NCBI GenBank assembly: GCA_001899005.1
Contig: MKUW01000007.1
Location: forward strand, 248,001 to 312,000
Length of the DNA: 64,000 nucleotides
Direction of reading: 5' to 3'
Source of the DNA: Chloroflexi bacterium 44-23
GTDB lineage: Bacteria; Chloroflexota; Anaerolineae; Anaerolineales; Anaerolineaceae
A program made the translations under genes and the position numbers. Under the pieces are notes generated by a model. The model worked only from the letters and a program-made list of their open reading frames with translations. It had not been told where the DNA came from and did no database searches. Numbering within the stretch: the stretch's first letter is position 1; every line of letters begins with the position of its first letter. This document shows positions 50,366 to 59,128 of this stretch, one piece after another.

Positions 50366-51787
50366 ATGTTAACACTAATTTATGGTGGAACAATTTTCAC
50401 ATCATCTGATCAGTACGCTGCAGACATATTGATAGAAGATGAAAAAATCAAACTTATTGGCAATAACTTCCCAGTCCCGGAAAACGTCGAGCGAATAGAT
50501 GCAACAGGATTATTAATTTTGCCTGGTGGAATCGATGTCCATACCCACTTTGACCTGCCCATGTTTAAGACAGTATCTTCGGATGATCATTATACCGGCC
50601 ATAAAGCAGCTGCTTTCGGCGGCACAACAACTGTAATTGATTTCGTTCCTCAGATGAGTAACTCACTACTGCAGGACGTTGACCAATGGCATGCCAAGGC
50701 TGATCACAAAGCTGCGGTAGACTTCAGCTTTCACATGAATATCACTCGCTTTGATAATCAGATTGCAGCAGAAATTCCACGATTAATTGGCGAGGGCATT
50801 ACCACTTTGAAGGTATTTACGGCGTATAACAATACGCTGCGACTTAACGATGGCGATATTTTTAAAGTCATGCGAATTGCAGCCAAAGAGGGCTTCTTAA
50901 CCATGATGCATGCGGAAAATGGCGATGTGATTGAAGTTCTCGTAGAAGAGGCTTTAGCTCAGGGACATGTTTCGCCGGTATGGCACGCCCGGACAAGGCC
51001 AGCTTGGGGAGCTGTCGAAGCTGTTGCTCGTGGAATTTCATTTTCGGCTCAAAGCGGGGCTCCACTGTATATCGTTCACATGAATGTTGCTGGAGAAGTG
51101 GATCAATTGGCGTATGCTCGCGCTAAAGGTGTTCAAGTGATGGGAGAGACATGCCCGCAATATTTGCTGTTTACTGAATCCAATTTGGCTCTGCCAGATG
51201 GAGCAAAATGGGTCTGTTCTCCGCCCATGCGGTCAGAGGCGGATAATCGGAGACTTTGGCAAGGATTATCGGATGGTACTATTCAAGTATTGGCTACAGA
51301 CCATTGTGCCTTTTTCTATGATGGCACTCAACCCATTCGCTATGAGAACCAGGATATTGCCATTCCCGGAAAAGAACTTGGAAAAGACGACTTTACTTTA
51401 ATTCCCAACGGGTTACCAGGCGTGGGAGATCGACTGCCAATATTTTGGACAGAAGGTATCGGTAAACGGCACTTCAGCATCAATAAGTTTGTGGAGCTGA
51501 CAGCCACCAACCCAGCAAAGATTTTTGGACTTTATCCACAGAAAGGGACCATTCTCCCGGGCAGTGACGCTGATCTGGTGTTTTGGGATGCAGATCAACA
51601 AATTACATATGGCACAAAATGGTCTCAACAACGAACTGATTACAATTTATATGAAGGCTGGCATTTGGAAGGGTATCCGCGAAAAGTAATGCTACGCGGA
51701 AAAATTATCATGAATCAGCAGGAATGGTTGGGGAAAGCAGGTCAAGGCAAATTTATTAAGCGATCTCCCTTTGCTCCGGTGATGTAG
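50366..51787 (+). CDS. hydA: Dihydropyrimidinase/hydantoinase
   Basis: This binuclear-zinc cyclic amidohydrolase opens dihydropyrimidine, hydantoin or similar rings. The 473-residue protein has GGIDVHTHFDLPM (metal His pair), the carboxylated-lysine motif TLKVFTAYNNT, MMHAENGDVIE, YIVHMNVAG, and the final metal Asp in VLATDHCAFF. Length and motifs fit the D-hydantoinase/dihydropyrimidinase branch (HyuA in E. coli) and not allantoinase or dihydroorotase. A very strong ribosome binding site (AGGAGGAG) precedes it. In this cluster the ring to be opened is presumably a urate- or purine-derived imidazole or hydantoin, which is inference. It is the last clear purine-cluster gene. Confidence 0.92.
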   Translation: MLTLIYGGTIFTSSDQYAADILIEDEKIKLIGNNFPVPENVERIDATGLLILPGGIDVHTHFDLPMFKTVSSDDHYTGHKAAAFGGTTTVIDFVPQMSNSLLQDVDQWHAKADHKAAVDFSFHMNITRFDNQIAAEIPRLIGEGITTLKVFTAYNNTLRLNDGDIFKVMRIAAKEGFLTMMHAENGDVIEVLVEEALAQGHVSPVWHARTRPAWGAVEAVARGISFSAQSGAPLYIVHMNVAGEVDQLAYARAKGVQVMGETCPQYLLFTESNLALPDGAKWVCSPPMRSEADNRRLWQGLSDGTIQVLATDHCAFFYDGTQPIRYENQDIAIPGKELGKDDFTLIPNGLPGVGDRLPIFWTEGIGKRHFSINKFVELTATNPAKIFGLYPQKGTILPGSDADLVFWDADQQITYGTKWSQQRTDYNLYEGWHLEGYPRKVMLRGKIIMNQQEWLGKAGQGKFIKRSPFAPVM

Positions 51788-51796
51788 GCAGGATCA

Positions 51797-53389
51797 ATGC
51801 TTTTAATCATCCCGTTTATCTTTCTAATTTTTTCTGGACTCGGGATCTTTGTTGTTAAGCAATTAAATTTTAATGTTGGAAGAATCTGGCTCATCGCCAT
51901 GGTTCTTTCTCTGGTAAATTGGATTCTAATTCTCGGATTACGCTTGTTAATGCCGCTTAAAATCAGTCTATTGCAGTGGTACCCATTCACAAATTTTTAT
52001 GAGGAAGGAATACTTTTTTCATTTGATGCAAATAGTTGGCCAATCGTATTGGCGCTGGCGTCCATTCAATTGGCCATTATATTGACTGACTCAACCCATC
52101 TTGAAGAACTTCCATCAACAAATGTTTGGTCTGGTATTTTTATCATCAATGCTATTGGTATTTTAGCGGTATTGTCATCCTCATTATTGGCAGTCATACT
52201 TTTATGGACACTAATTGATATTGTTGAATTGTTTATCGTAATTTTTACAGTCCCCAGTGAAGAGCATAAAAATATTGCCATTGTGTCGTTTGCAGTTAAA
52301 TTGGCCGGAACGTTTTTATTCATCACGACAATTTTTATCGCGTTTTCAAAAGATTTAAGTTTAACTTTGGCATCAATGGCACTTGGCGCGGGGACATGGA
52401 CTTTGGTTGCAATTGCTTTACGTTTAGGTGTGGTGCCCTTCAATCTGCCATATTCAAAAGAGACACCTCTCCGAATCGGGTTGGGCACTACGATTCGGAT
52501 GGTTGGTGTCGCCTCCAGCCTCATTATTTTGATTCGTATTGTGCCGGTTCTTTTCGTGGGATCGGGTCTTCAGCTATTGTATCTGTTGAGTGTATTAACC
52601 GCAATAATTTCCGCATTGATGTGGATGGTATCAAAAAATGAATTAAGTGGAAGACCCTTTTGGATTATTGCGCTTTCCTCATTTGTTATCCAATCAGCTT
52701 TGATTGGAAATGGGGAGTCAGCCTTAATTTGGAGCTTGAACCTGTTATTGGTCGGTTCTGTCATATTCCTTTACTCGAATCGCGATCGGCGTATCTTGTT
52801 TTTACCATTACTGGCCATGGTTGGGTTTTCAGGGTTGCCATTCACACCATCCGCAGCTGGTTGGACTGCTTTGGTGGGTCTAAGCTTGGATTTTCCAGGA
52901 ATCTTTAATTTGTTTACCTTAATTTTACTTATGCTTGGTTATATTCGTCACGCAATCCGCCCCGCAAGATCTTTGACTGCCAATGAAAAGTGGATGTGGG
53001 TAATATTTCCTACTGGTTTATTTGTTCTGATATTAACCCAATGGTTGGTTTTTCTGCTGAGTGATTTTAATTGGGTTGAATTTGGTGTACTTTGGGGAAG
53101 TTTGATTGTAATTTTGATTCCAATCACAGTAGTTATTGTTTTACGACGTGTGGCTGGGCTCACCAAGTATTCCGATTGGTTGGTTACTTTGCTTAACAAA
53201 ATTGGAGATATTTTAATTGCTTTTTTGGGTCTGAATTGGCTTTACAAAGCAATTTGGGTGGTTTTTGGATTTATTCAAAGAATCATTAACTTATTTTCCA
53301 GCTTACTGGAAAGCCAATCTGGAATGATTTGGGTGATTGTTTTAATTGCGGCTTTGACTGCAATTATTCAACCAAACAAGGCGCGGTAA
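51797..53389 (+). CDS. Divergent NuoL/M/N-type proton-conducting membrane protein
   Basis: This hydrophobic protein of 530 residues, about 14 helices, belongs at a distance to the Complex I/Mrp antiporter-like subunits. The core segment VVPFNLPYSKETPLRIGLGTTIRMVGVASSLIILIRI corresponds to the FHTWLPxAHxxAPTPVSxLL...G.YLLIR region of NuoL/NuoM. Its Lys and Arg replace the classical residues, and the W-L-P is weakened to N-L-P. The gene starts 9 bases after hydA and is followed after 1 base by the next membrane gene. No hydrogenase or NADH-oxidising subunit accompanies it. A stand-alone ion-translocating role is inferred. Confidence 0.68.
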   Translation: MLLIIPFIFLIFSGLGIFVVKQLNFNVGRIWLIAMVLSLVNWILILGLRLLMPLKISLLQWYPFTNFYEEGILFSFDANSWPIVLALASIQLAIILTDSTHLEELPSTNVWSGIFIINAIGILAVLSSSLLAVILLWTLIDIVELFIVIFTVPSEEHKNIAIVSFAVKLAGTFLFITTIFIAFSKDLSLTLASMALGAGTWTLVAIALRLGVVPFNLPYSKETPLRIGLGTTIRMVGVASSLIILIRIVPVLFVGSGLQLLYLLSVLTAIISALMWMVSKNELSGRPFWIIALSSFVIQSALIGNGESALIWSLNLLLVGSVIFLYSNRDRRILFLPLLAMVGFSGLPFTPSAAGWTALVGLSLDFPGIFNLFTLILLMLGYIRHAIRPARSLTANEKWMWVIFPTGLFVLILTQWLVFLLSDFNWVEFGVLWGSLIVILIPITVVIVLRRVAGLTKYSDWLVTLLNKIGDILIAFLGLNWLYKAIWVVFGFIQRIINLFSSLLESQSGMIWVIVLIAALTAIIQPNKAR

Positions 53390-53390
53390 G

Positions 53391-53978
53391 ATGGATCAAA
53401 TTTTACAGTTAATTCCTGCAATTATGGCTGCCTTAGTTACTTTGATTTTGTTCTTAAATTTAAATTGGCGTTGGAATATTATTGCATTATCGCTGCAATA
53501 TGTTGCGGTTTTTTGGTTGGTACTTTCCGTTTGGCCAACGGGCTTGGCCGCTGTCAAACTGGTTACCGGCTGGATGGCGGGTGCAGTTCTGGCATCATCC
53601 ATACCTGATGAAAAAATAAGTGAAAGCAATCTATTTTTTTCTTCCAAGGAAGAAATTCGTTTCCGTTTTGTTATCTGGATTATCATGGTGGTTATCGCCT
53701 GGGCTTTGGTACCCAATGTCGCTGATTGGCTTCCTATCGCAAAAAATTTGACGTTTGCAGGCGTTTTATTGATTGCTATGGGAATGCTGCAATTAAGTAT
53801 GACAACCCAGGCTTATCGTATTATTTTCGGATTACTGACAGTTTTTTCCGGATTTGAAATCATGTATGCTTCCCTTGAAAAATCAGTTTTGGTGGCCGGT
53901 CTTTTGGCATTGGTTACGATGGGGTTGGCCTTTATTGGGGCTTATATTATGAATTTACAAAATGGGAGTGATCAATAA
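53391..53978 (+). CDS. HyfE/NuoK-like small membrane subunit
   Basis: This 195-residue integral membrane protein has about six helices. The C-terminal half (GMLQLSMTTQAYRIIFGLLTVFSGFEIMYASLEKSVLVAGLLALVTMGLAFIGAYI) follows the NuoK/MrpC/HyfE pattern of three helices with a membrane-buried Glu in GFEIMYASLE. The N-terminal half has three more helices, as in HyfE. It lies between two NuoL/M/N-like genes: 1 base after the first, and overlapping the ATG of the second by one base. This supports a three-subunit membrane complex. Family assignment is remote. Confidence 0.6.
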   Translation: MDQILQLIPAIMAALVTLILFLNLNWRWNIIALSLQYVAVFWLVLSVWPTGLAAVKLVTGWMAGAVLASSIPDEKISESNLFFSSKEEIRFRFVIWIIMVVIAWALVPNVADWLPIAKNLTFAGVLLIAMGMLQLSMTTQAYRIIFGLLTVFSGFEIMYASLEKSVLVAGLLALVTMGLAFIGAYIMNLQNGSDQ

Positions 53979-55375
53979 TGTCGGCACCTATCATATGGAT
54001 TGTCACTCCATTCTTGATGTCATTATTTGCCTTTTTCTTTAGAAAACAGCGATTGCTGGCCGTGTTATTCACTGGTGGTATTTGTACATTCTTGGCTATT
54101 TTGGCACTGACTGTTCGTATTGATTCAATCTTCCCAATGGGTCCGCTTAAGATTGAAATTCCATCTGAATTGATACTTTTTGGTCGCTCCCTAATTATTA
54201 ATGATGGAGACCGCTACTTGGTTGCACTCCTGTACGCAATGGGCGCTATCTGGTTTTTTGGTTCGAGAATTGCTGGTGTAAATGAGTATTTTGTACCCAA
54301 CAGTATGGCAATCATCTCACTTCTAATCGCGGCAATATCTGTTCAACCTTTCTTATTTGATGCGCTCATTGTTGAGATGGCGGTATTAATCAGTATTCCA
54401 ACTTTATTGCAAAAAGAGTCAAACGATAATGTTGGCATTTTCCGTTTTCTTGTAATACAAACTCTGGCCGTACCTTTTATTTTACTGGCCGGTTGGGGCT
54501 TTGAGCAGGCTGCGGTAAGTGCCAATGCGCAGCAGTTATATTATTTTTCAGCAATTCTCTTAGGATTTGGGTTTTCTATGTGGTTGGCAGTATTTCCATT
54601 TTATACTTGGGTGCCGCTACTGGCAGAATCCGGTCATCCCTTTGTAGCCGGCTTTATATTTGCAATCATTCCTGCTACCGCCCAAATCATACTGGTTGAT
54701 TTCTTCAATAATTATTCCTGGCTGCGTACGGAGCCTGTAATCACCGGTGTAACACAAACAGCTGGTATTCTGATGATTGTGATTCCGGGTATTTGGGCGG
54801 TGTACCAGAAATCCATTCTGCGCCTTTTCGGATACCTGGTGTTGGTTGAAGTTGGTTTTGCTGTCTTATCTTTTAGTGTTAACACGCATTTGGCTTGGGA
54901 AGCATATTTTTCATCTTTATTGCCGCGTGTTGTTGGAATTGCATTGTGCTCAATGGCTATTACAACCTGGAAGAATCAGGATATCACTTTAAACATCGAT
55001 TCCCTTAAGGGTTTATTTTTTTCACAACCGATTTCAGTAATTTCTTTTTTGGTGGGGTGGTTCTCTTTGAGCGGCCTGCCACTTTTTCCAATGTTCCCCA
55101 TTCGGTTTGGAATTTTGACGCAACTGAGCCAAAATAATTTACCGGCTGCGATATGGGCAATTGTTGCTACTTTTGGATTGTTTTTTACAAGTATGCGGCT
55201 CATATCAGTGTTTTTCACTCGACCAGAACATAACGAGTTTCAATTAAAGGAAACACCTGTACAAAGCATTTTTCTGGGAATTGGAAGCGTGTTGCTGTTG
55301 CTTATGGGCTTATTTCCCAATATATATGTTCGAATTTTCCTGGAAACGCTGAGCGTATACAAAAACCTACCATAA
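53978..55375 (+). CDS. NuoM/N-type proton-conducting membrane protein
   Basis: This 465-residue antiporter-like subunit has about 13-14 helices. It is closer to the canonical family than its partner: a buried Glu in ALIVEMAVLISIPTLL corresponds to the TM5 Glu of NuoM/NuoL. FPFYTWVPLLAESGHPFVAGFIFAIIPATAQIIL corresponds to the F-x-W-L-P...P.pVSa.l motif, and KSILRLFGYLVLVEVGF matches the kkiLAYSSisqiG segment. It overlaps the HyfE-like gene by one base and ends the module. Together the three genes resemble the membrane arm of a group 4 hydrogenase or Complex I without its electron-transfer arm. Confidence 0.75.
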   Translation: MSAPIIWIVTPFLMSLFAFFFRKQRLLAVLFTGGICTFLAILALTVRIDSIFPMGPLKIEIPSELILFGRSLIINDGDRYLVALLYAMGAIWFFGSRIAGVNEYFVPNSMAIISLLIAAISVQPFLFDALIVEMAVLISIPTLLQKESNDNVGIFRFLVIQTLAVPFILLAGWGFEQAAVSANAQQLYYFSAILLGFGFSMWLAVFPFYTWVPLLAESGHPFVAGFIFAIIPATAQIILVDFFNNYSWLRTEPVITGVTQTAGILMIVIPGIWAVYQKSILRLFGYLVLVEVGFAVLSFSVNTHLAWEAYFSSLLPRVVGIALCSMAITTWKNQDITLNIDSLKGLFFSQPISVISFLVGWFSLSGLPLFPMFPIRFGILTQLSQNNLPAAIWAIVATFGLFFTSMRLISVFFTRPEHNEFQLKETPVQSIFLGIGSVLLLLMGLFPNIYVRIFLETLSVYKNLP

Positions 55376-55406
55376 CGTAATCATTTCGTGAAAAATTTGC
55401 CGATGG

Positions 55407-55412
55407 TATAAT
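55407..55412 (+). promoter_or_regulatory. Candidate -10 element of the coiled-coil/selB genes (TATAAT)
   Basis: TATAAT lies 44 bases before the ATG at 55451. The implied leader of about 30 nt contains GGAG 8 bases from the start codon. The -35 region is not recognisable. Confidence 0.45.
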
Positions 55413-55450
55413 TTTGAGATAGTTCGTATGCGATTATTGGAGATATTGAT

Positions 55451-56629
55451 ATGGATTTTGAGCAAATTATTCAACGTATAGAGTGGCTAGACGAAGAACG
55501 TCGCAAGGACAAACTAATTATTTCTGCTCTGGAAGACCGTTTACAAAAAGCCGAAGGAAAGATATCTCCTCTTCCACTTGAAATAAAAACAGTTTCAAAT
55601 GAGTTGAGTCGTTTGCAAACCATGCTCGCCCGTTTTGACCAGATTGATTCTGCGATTTCCCAAATTAAGGTGGATTTCCCACGCTTGGTCGAAAATTTTG
55701 AAAAACAAAGGTTGGAAAAAGAACGTGAAAATGAAAAGATTCGCTACGCAGACTTAGAATCAATCAATATGTCAATTGCCAATGTTCGCAAAGGACTTGA
55801 GCCGATTCCAGATCTGAAAAAAGAAATCAATGCCCGCGCTGAAGAAGAAAAACGGCTGGTGCGGTTGATTGCTGATATTGAAAAGAAAGCCCTTGAAAGC
55901 CGCAGGTCAGACGATGAATACCGGCGCAACCAGAAAATTATGGAAGAAAATATTCGCCAGGATTCGAAGCGGTTGCTTGATATTCAAGGTGAAGTTTCTG
56001 CCTTGCGAAAAAGAGTTGAAGAGCAACGCGGAAAAGTTGACCTTGCAAATGAAACATTACGAAAAATGGAAATGCGGCAAAATGAGTTGATTAATGCCGA
56101 GGGAGAGCGAAAACAAGCGCAAACAAACTTTATTGAACGTCAAAATATAAGCCAGGTTGAACGTGATCGCATTTGGCGAGAATGGCAAACCCGTTTTGAA
56201 ATTATCGAAGGCCAGGCTTTGAACCTTGATTCTCAGCTTCAAGCATTGGATGCAACTCAACGTTCTGTAAAACATGCACAGGAAAGCTTTGAAGAAATTA
56301 CACAACGTTTTGAGCGACGTATTAACGAATTGACAGAAATGCAGAGATTAGTTGAAGATCGTTTTCGCCAGGAATGGGTCTCATTTAAAGCAGATGATCA
56401 AAAAAGATGGTCAAATTATATGCTCGCTCAGGATGAGCAAATTCGAGAAGTTGGCCTCCAGTTTGATAAATTAACTGAGCGTTTGATTCAATTGGAAGAT
56501 TCCACCCAGGACTTCGATGACATTATTAAGCAAATTTTAGATACAACACAAAAACGATTGCAGGCACAACTAAGCCAGTTAAAAGAATTTAACAATGATT
56601 TTTTTGACAGCTTTGATTTGAAAAGCTAG
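55451..56629 (+). CDS. Long coiled-coil protein upstream of selB
   Basis: No family with known function is recognised. The 392-residue protein is almost entirely charged and helical, with heptad-like patterns from about residue 5 to 370 (ALEDRLQKAEGKI, EQRGKVDLANETLRKMEMRQNEL, LDSQLQALDATQRSVKHAQESF). There is no signal peptide or membrane segment, so it is a cytoplasmic rod. Acidic and basic residues alternate, and no catalytic motif is visible. GGAG precedes the ATG. SelB starts 8 bases after its stop, so the two are cotranscribed; whether they act together is unknown. Confidence 0.75.
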   Translation: MDFEQIIQRIEWLDEERRKDKLIISALEDRLQKAEGKISPLPLEIKTVSNELSRLQTMLARFDQIDSAISQIKVDFPRLVENFEKQRLEKERENEKIRYADLESINMSIANVRKGLEPIPDLKKEINARAEEEKRLVRLIADIEKKALESRRSDDEYRRNQKIMEENIRQDSKRLLDIQGEVSALRKRVEEQRGKVDLANETLRKMEMRQNELINAEGERKQAQTNFIERQNISQVERDRIWREWQTRFEIIEGQALNLDSQLQALDATQRSVKHAQESFEEITQRFERRINELTEMQRLVEDRFRQEWVSFKADDQKRWSNYMLAQDEQIREVGLQFDKLTERLIQLEDSTQDFDDIIKQILDTTQKRLQAQLSQLKEFNNDFFDSFDLKS

Positions 56630-56637
56630 AGGGAAGT

Positions 56638-58539
56638 ATGCGTGTAATTGGAACAGCCGGCCATGTTGACCATGGTAAATCGACTCTTGTTCAGGCTTTA
56701 ACAGGCATGCATCCGGATCGTCTGAAAGCTGAAAAAGCGCGCGAGATGACGATTGAACTTGGTTTTGCCTGGTTTCGGCTTCCAAATGGTCGTGAGGTGG
56801 GTATTGTTGATGTTCCAGGTCACCGCGATTTCATAGAGAATATGCTTTCTGGGGTTGGTGGGATTGATGCAGCCTTATTAGTGATTGCTGCCGATGAAGG
56901 TGTCATGCCCCAGACGCGTGAGCATCTTGCGATCTTGGATTTGTTGCAAATTCGCACCGGTTTGGTCGTGATGACTAAAATCGATCTGGTCGATGATCCG
57001 GAATGGCTTGATCTGGTGCATTTAGACATTGAAGCAGTTTTAGAAGGCACGCGGTTTGAGAACTTTCCGCTTGTGAGGGTATCGTCATTTACAGGTGAAG
57101 GAATTCCTGAATTAATTGATAAACTAAGCGAAATTTTAGAAAACTCTGAGAGTCGAGTTGATTATGGCAGGGCGCGTTTGCCTGTTGATCGCGTATTCAC
57201 AATCTCTGGATTTGGGACGATTGTGACTGGCACATTGGTAGATGGAGTATTTCGTGTAGGCGATGAAGTGGAAATCCTGCCAGGTCAGAGGAAAGCTCGC
57301 ATTCGTGGCCTTCAAAATCACAAGGCAAAAACGGATCATTCAGAGCCCGGGAGCCGAACAGCAATTAACTTAAGTGGCATTGAGGTTGATCAGCTTAATC
57401 GCGGTGATGTAGTCTGTGCAATAGGGAAATACAAACCAACGCAAAGAATTGATGCTCACATCCGGCTTCTTACGGATATAAAAAATCCATTAAGACATAA
57501 CCAGGAAGTCAAACTTTTTATTGGTTCCACCGAAGTTATAGCCCGGGTCAGAGTACTGGGATCTGATCAAATTGATCCGGGTGGTCAAGGCTGGATTCAA
57601 TTGGAAACCAGCCAGCCAATTGTTGCCTTGCGTACAGATCGTTTTATTCTGCGAAGACCTTCACCAGGCGAGACGATTGGTGGGGGAGAAGTGATCAATC
57701 CTTTTCCTGGGAAGCGCCACAAACGGTTTGATGCGAACATAATCAATCAGTTGGAAGCATATGCCGGAGGCAACCCGGATGAAATTTTACTTCAGGCAAG
57801 TTCAGAATTGGGAATAGCAACATTTGATGCTATTTACAAAAAAGGCCGCATTGCATCAAGCCTGGCCAATCAATTTCTAAAAGGTTTCGTAGAAAAAGGA
57901 TTGTTAATTAATCTCGAGGATTCAAACCTGGAAGAAGCGGATTATGCCCTATTTGCCAGCAAAAAATGGTATGAGGGGATGCTTGACAAGTCCATTAGTA
58001 TTCTTCGACAATACCATCAGCAATATCCACTCCGGCCGGGAATTCCACGTGAAGAATTGAAAAGCAGGCTGAAACTTCCTCAAAAGCAATTTGCATTGTT
58101 GATTGCTTTGTGGGAAAAGGAAAAGCGATTTACAGTAGATCGATCGTTTTATGCACTTATTGACTTTAAAGTTAATTTTCGAACGAACGAGCGAGTAAAA
58201 GTCAATCAATTGTTGGCGCAGTTCGAAGCAAATCCTTATTCCCCGCCATCGATTAAAGAAAGTCTACAAGTAGTCGATGTTGAAATCTTCAACGCGCTTA
58301 TCGATCAGGAGCAATTAATCGCAGTCAATAATGATGTTGTCTTTTTGAAATCTACATATGATCAAATGGTTCAGGAAGTACTCGACAGGCTTAAACGCGA
58401 GGGGCAGATTACAGTCGCCCAATTTCGAGACATGTATCAAACCAGCCGCAAATACGCACTATCCTTTCTCGAGCAATTAGATGCACAAGGGCTAACAGAA
58501 CGGGTTGGAGATGCACGCCAGCTGCGCCAGATGCGGTAG
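56638..58539 (+). CDS. selB: Selenocysteine-specific translation elongation factor SelB
   Basis: SelB delivers Sec-tRNA to UGA codons marked by a SECIS hairpin. The 633-residue protein begins with an EF-Tu-like GTPase: G1 GHVDHGKST (residues 8-16), G2 region KAREMTIELGFAWF, G3 DVPGH, and G4 TKID. EF-Tu-like beta-barrel domains follow (PVDRVFTISGFGTIVTGTL). The C-terminal half has winged-helix repeats, including the final VAQFRDMYQTSRKYALSFLEQLD, which bind SECIS RNA. The TIELGFAW switch and the WH domains distinguish it from EF-Tu. The organism therefore should make selenoproteins; none is evident in the window, nor are selA, selC or selD. Confidence 0.96.
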   Translation: MRVIGTAGHVDHGKSTLVQALTGMHPDRLKAEKAREMTIELGFAWFRLPNGREVGIVDVPGHRDFIENMLSGVGGIDAALLVIAADEGVMPQTREHLAILDLLQIRTGLVVMTKIDLVDDPEWLDLVHLDIEAVLEGTRFENFPLVRVSSFTGEGIPELIDKLSEILENSESRVDYGRARLPVDRVFTISGFGTIVTGTLVDGVFRVGDEVEILPGQRKARIRGLQNHKAKTDHSEPGSRTAINLSGIEVDQLNRGDVVCAIGKYKPTQRIDAHIRLLTDIKNPLRHNQEVKLFIGSTEVIARVRVLGSDQIDPGGQGWIQLETSQPIVALRTDRFILRRPSPGETIGGGEVINPFPGKRHKRFDANIINQLEAYAGGNPDEILLQASSELGIATFDAIYKKGRIASSLANQFLKGFVEKGLLINLEDSNLEEADYALFASKKWYEGMLDKSISILRQYHQQYPLRPGIPREELKSRLKLPQKQFALLIALWEKEKRFTVDRSFYALIDFKVNFRTNERVKVNQLLAQFEANPYSPPSIKESLQVVDVEIFNALIDQEQLIAVNNDVVFLKSTYDQMVQEVLDRLKREGQITVAQFRDMYQTSRKYALSFLEQLDAQGLTERVGDARQLRQMR

Positions 58540-58550
58540 GTGCCACGCAA

Positions 58551-58600
58551 GCAGGTTTTTAATTTCTTATTCAAGCTTATTTGGCAAATTCAAAACCTGC
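58551..58600 (+). terminator. Possible terminator after selB
   Basis: GCAGGTTTT (58551-58559) pairs with AAAACCTGC (58592-58600) across a 32-nt loop, starting 11 bases after the selB stop. The loop is long and there is no U tract after the right arm, so termination strength is uncertain. Confidence 0.4.
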
Positions 58601-58659
58601 CAGTGGGGATAACACAGGTGTCAAATTCGCTGAACAATAACAAAGTGTCCAGATAAGTG

Positions 58660-58688
58660 TTGACAGGTATGCATGATGCATTTATAAT
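58660..58688 (+). promoter_or_regulatory. Perfect consensus promoter of the rplU operon
   Basis: TTGACA (58660-58665), a 17-base spacer and TATAAT (58683-58688) match the sigma-70 consensus exactly, as expected for a ribosomal protein operon. The leader of about 110 nt before rplU contains CTTCGC (58692-58697), which can pair with GCGAAG (58780-58785). An inner CCAG/CTGG pair (58735-58738 with 58751-58754) suggests an L21-type autoregulatory leader. Confidence 0.88.
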
Positions 58689-58805
58689 TCCCTTCGCTTA
58701 ATCGCAGTCCAGATTGTGGTTAAAGATTGATTTTCCAGCTTCCCCGTAAACTGGCTTATAAAAATTTGCGAGGCTTATGGCGAAGTGAAGATGGAGAGAA
58801 ATAAA

Positions 58806-59123
58806 ATGAAGTATGTGATCGTAGAACAAGGCGGGAAACAATATAAAGCCGCCGAAGGTGCCACGATAGACGTGGACCTCCTGCCAAATGAAGTTGGCGA
58901 ACAGATTTTGCTAGATTCAGTCTTGCTGTTCGTAAACGACGATGAGGTAAAAGTTGGTACTCCTGGCGTTAGTGGAGTAAAACTAACAGCTACTGTGGTT
59001 TCTCATATAAAGGGACCCAAAGTGATTGTGTTCAAGTATCGTCCGAAGAAAAAAATTCGGGTGAAAAATGGCCATCGCCAGCAGTATACAAAATTGTTGG
59101 TTAATTCGATTGAAGTGGAGTAA
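58806..59123 (+). CDS. rplU: Ribosomal protein L21
   Basis: L21 is a 50S subunit protein. The 105-residue sequence has [24 protein letters not shown] at the N-terminus and the signature [26 protein letters not shown] near the C-terminus. The start is ATG 58806, with GGAGAG 7 bases upstream; an earlier in-frame ATG at 58785 adds seven residues and is unlikely. It is first in an operon with rpmA and rpmE and is driven by a perfect consensus promoter. Length is typical. Confidence 0.97.
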   Translation: MKYVIVEQGGKQYKAAEGATIDVDLLPNEVGEQILLDSVLLFVNDDEVKVGTPGVSGVKLTATVVSHIKGPKVIVFKYRPKKKIRVKNGHRQQYTKLLVNSIEVE

Positions 59124-59128
59124 AGATC

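Noticed and set aside
56638..58805. Selenocysteine tRNA gene (selC) next to selB
   Set aside because: The intergenic sequence after selB has no cloverleaf, CCA end or TTCGA-type T-loop.
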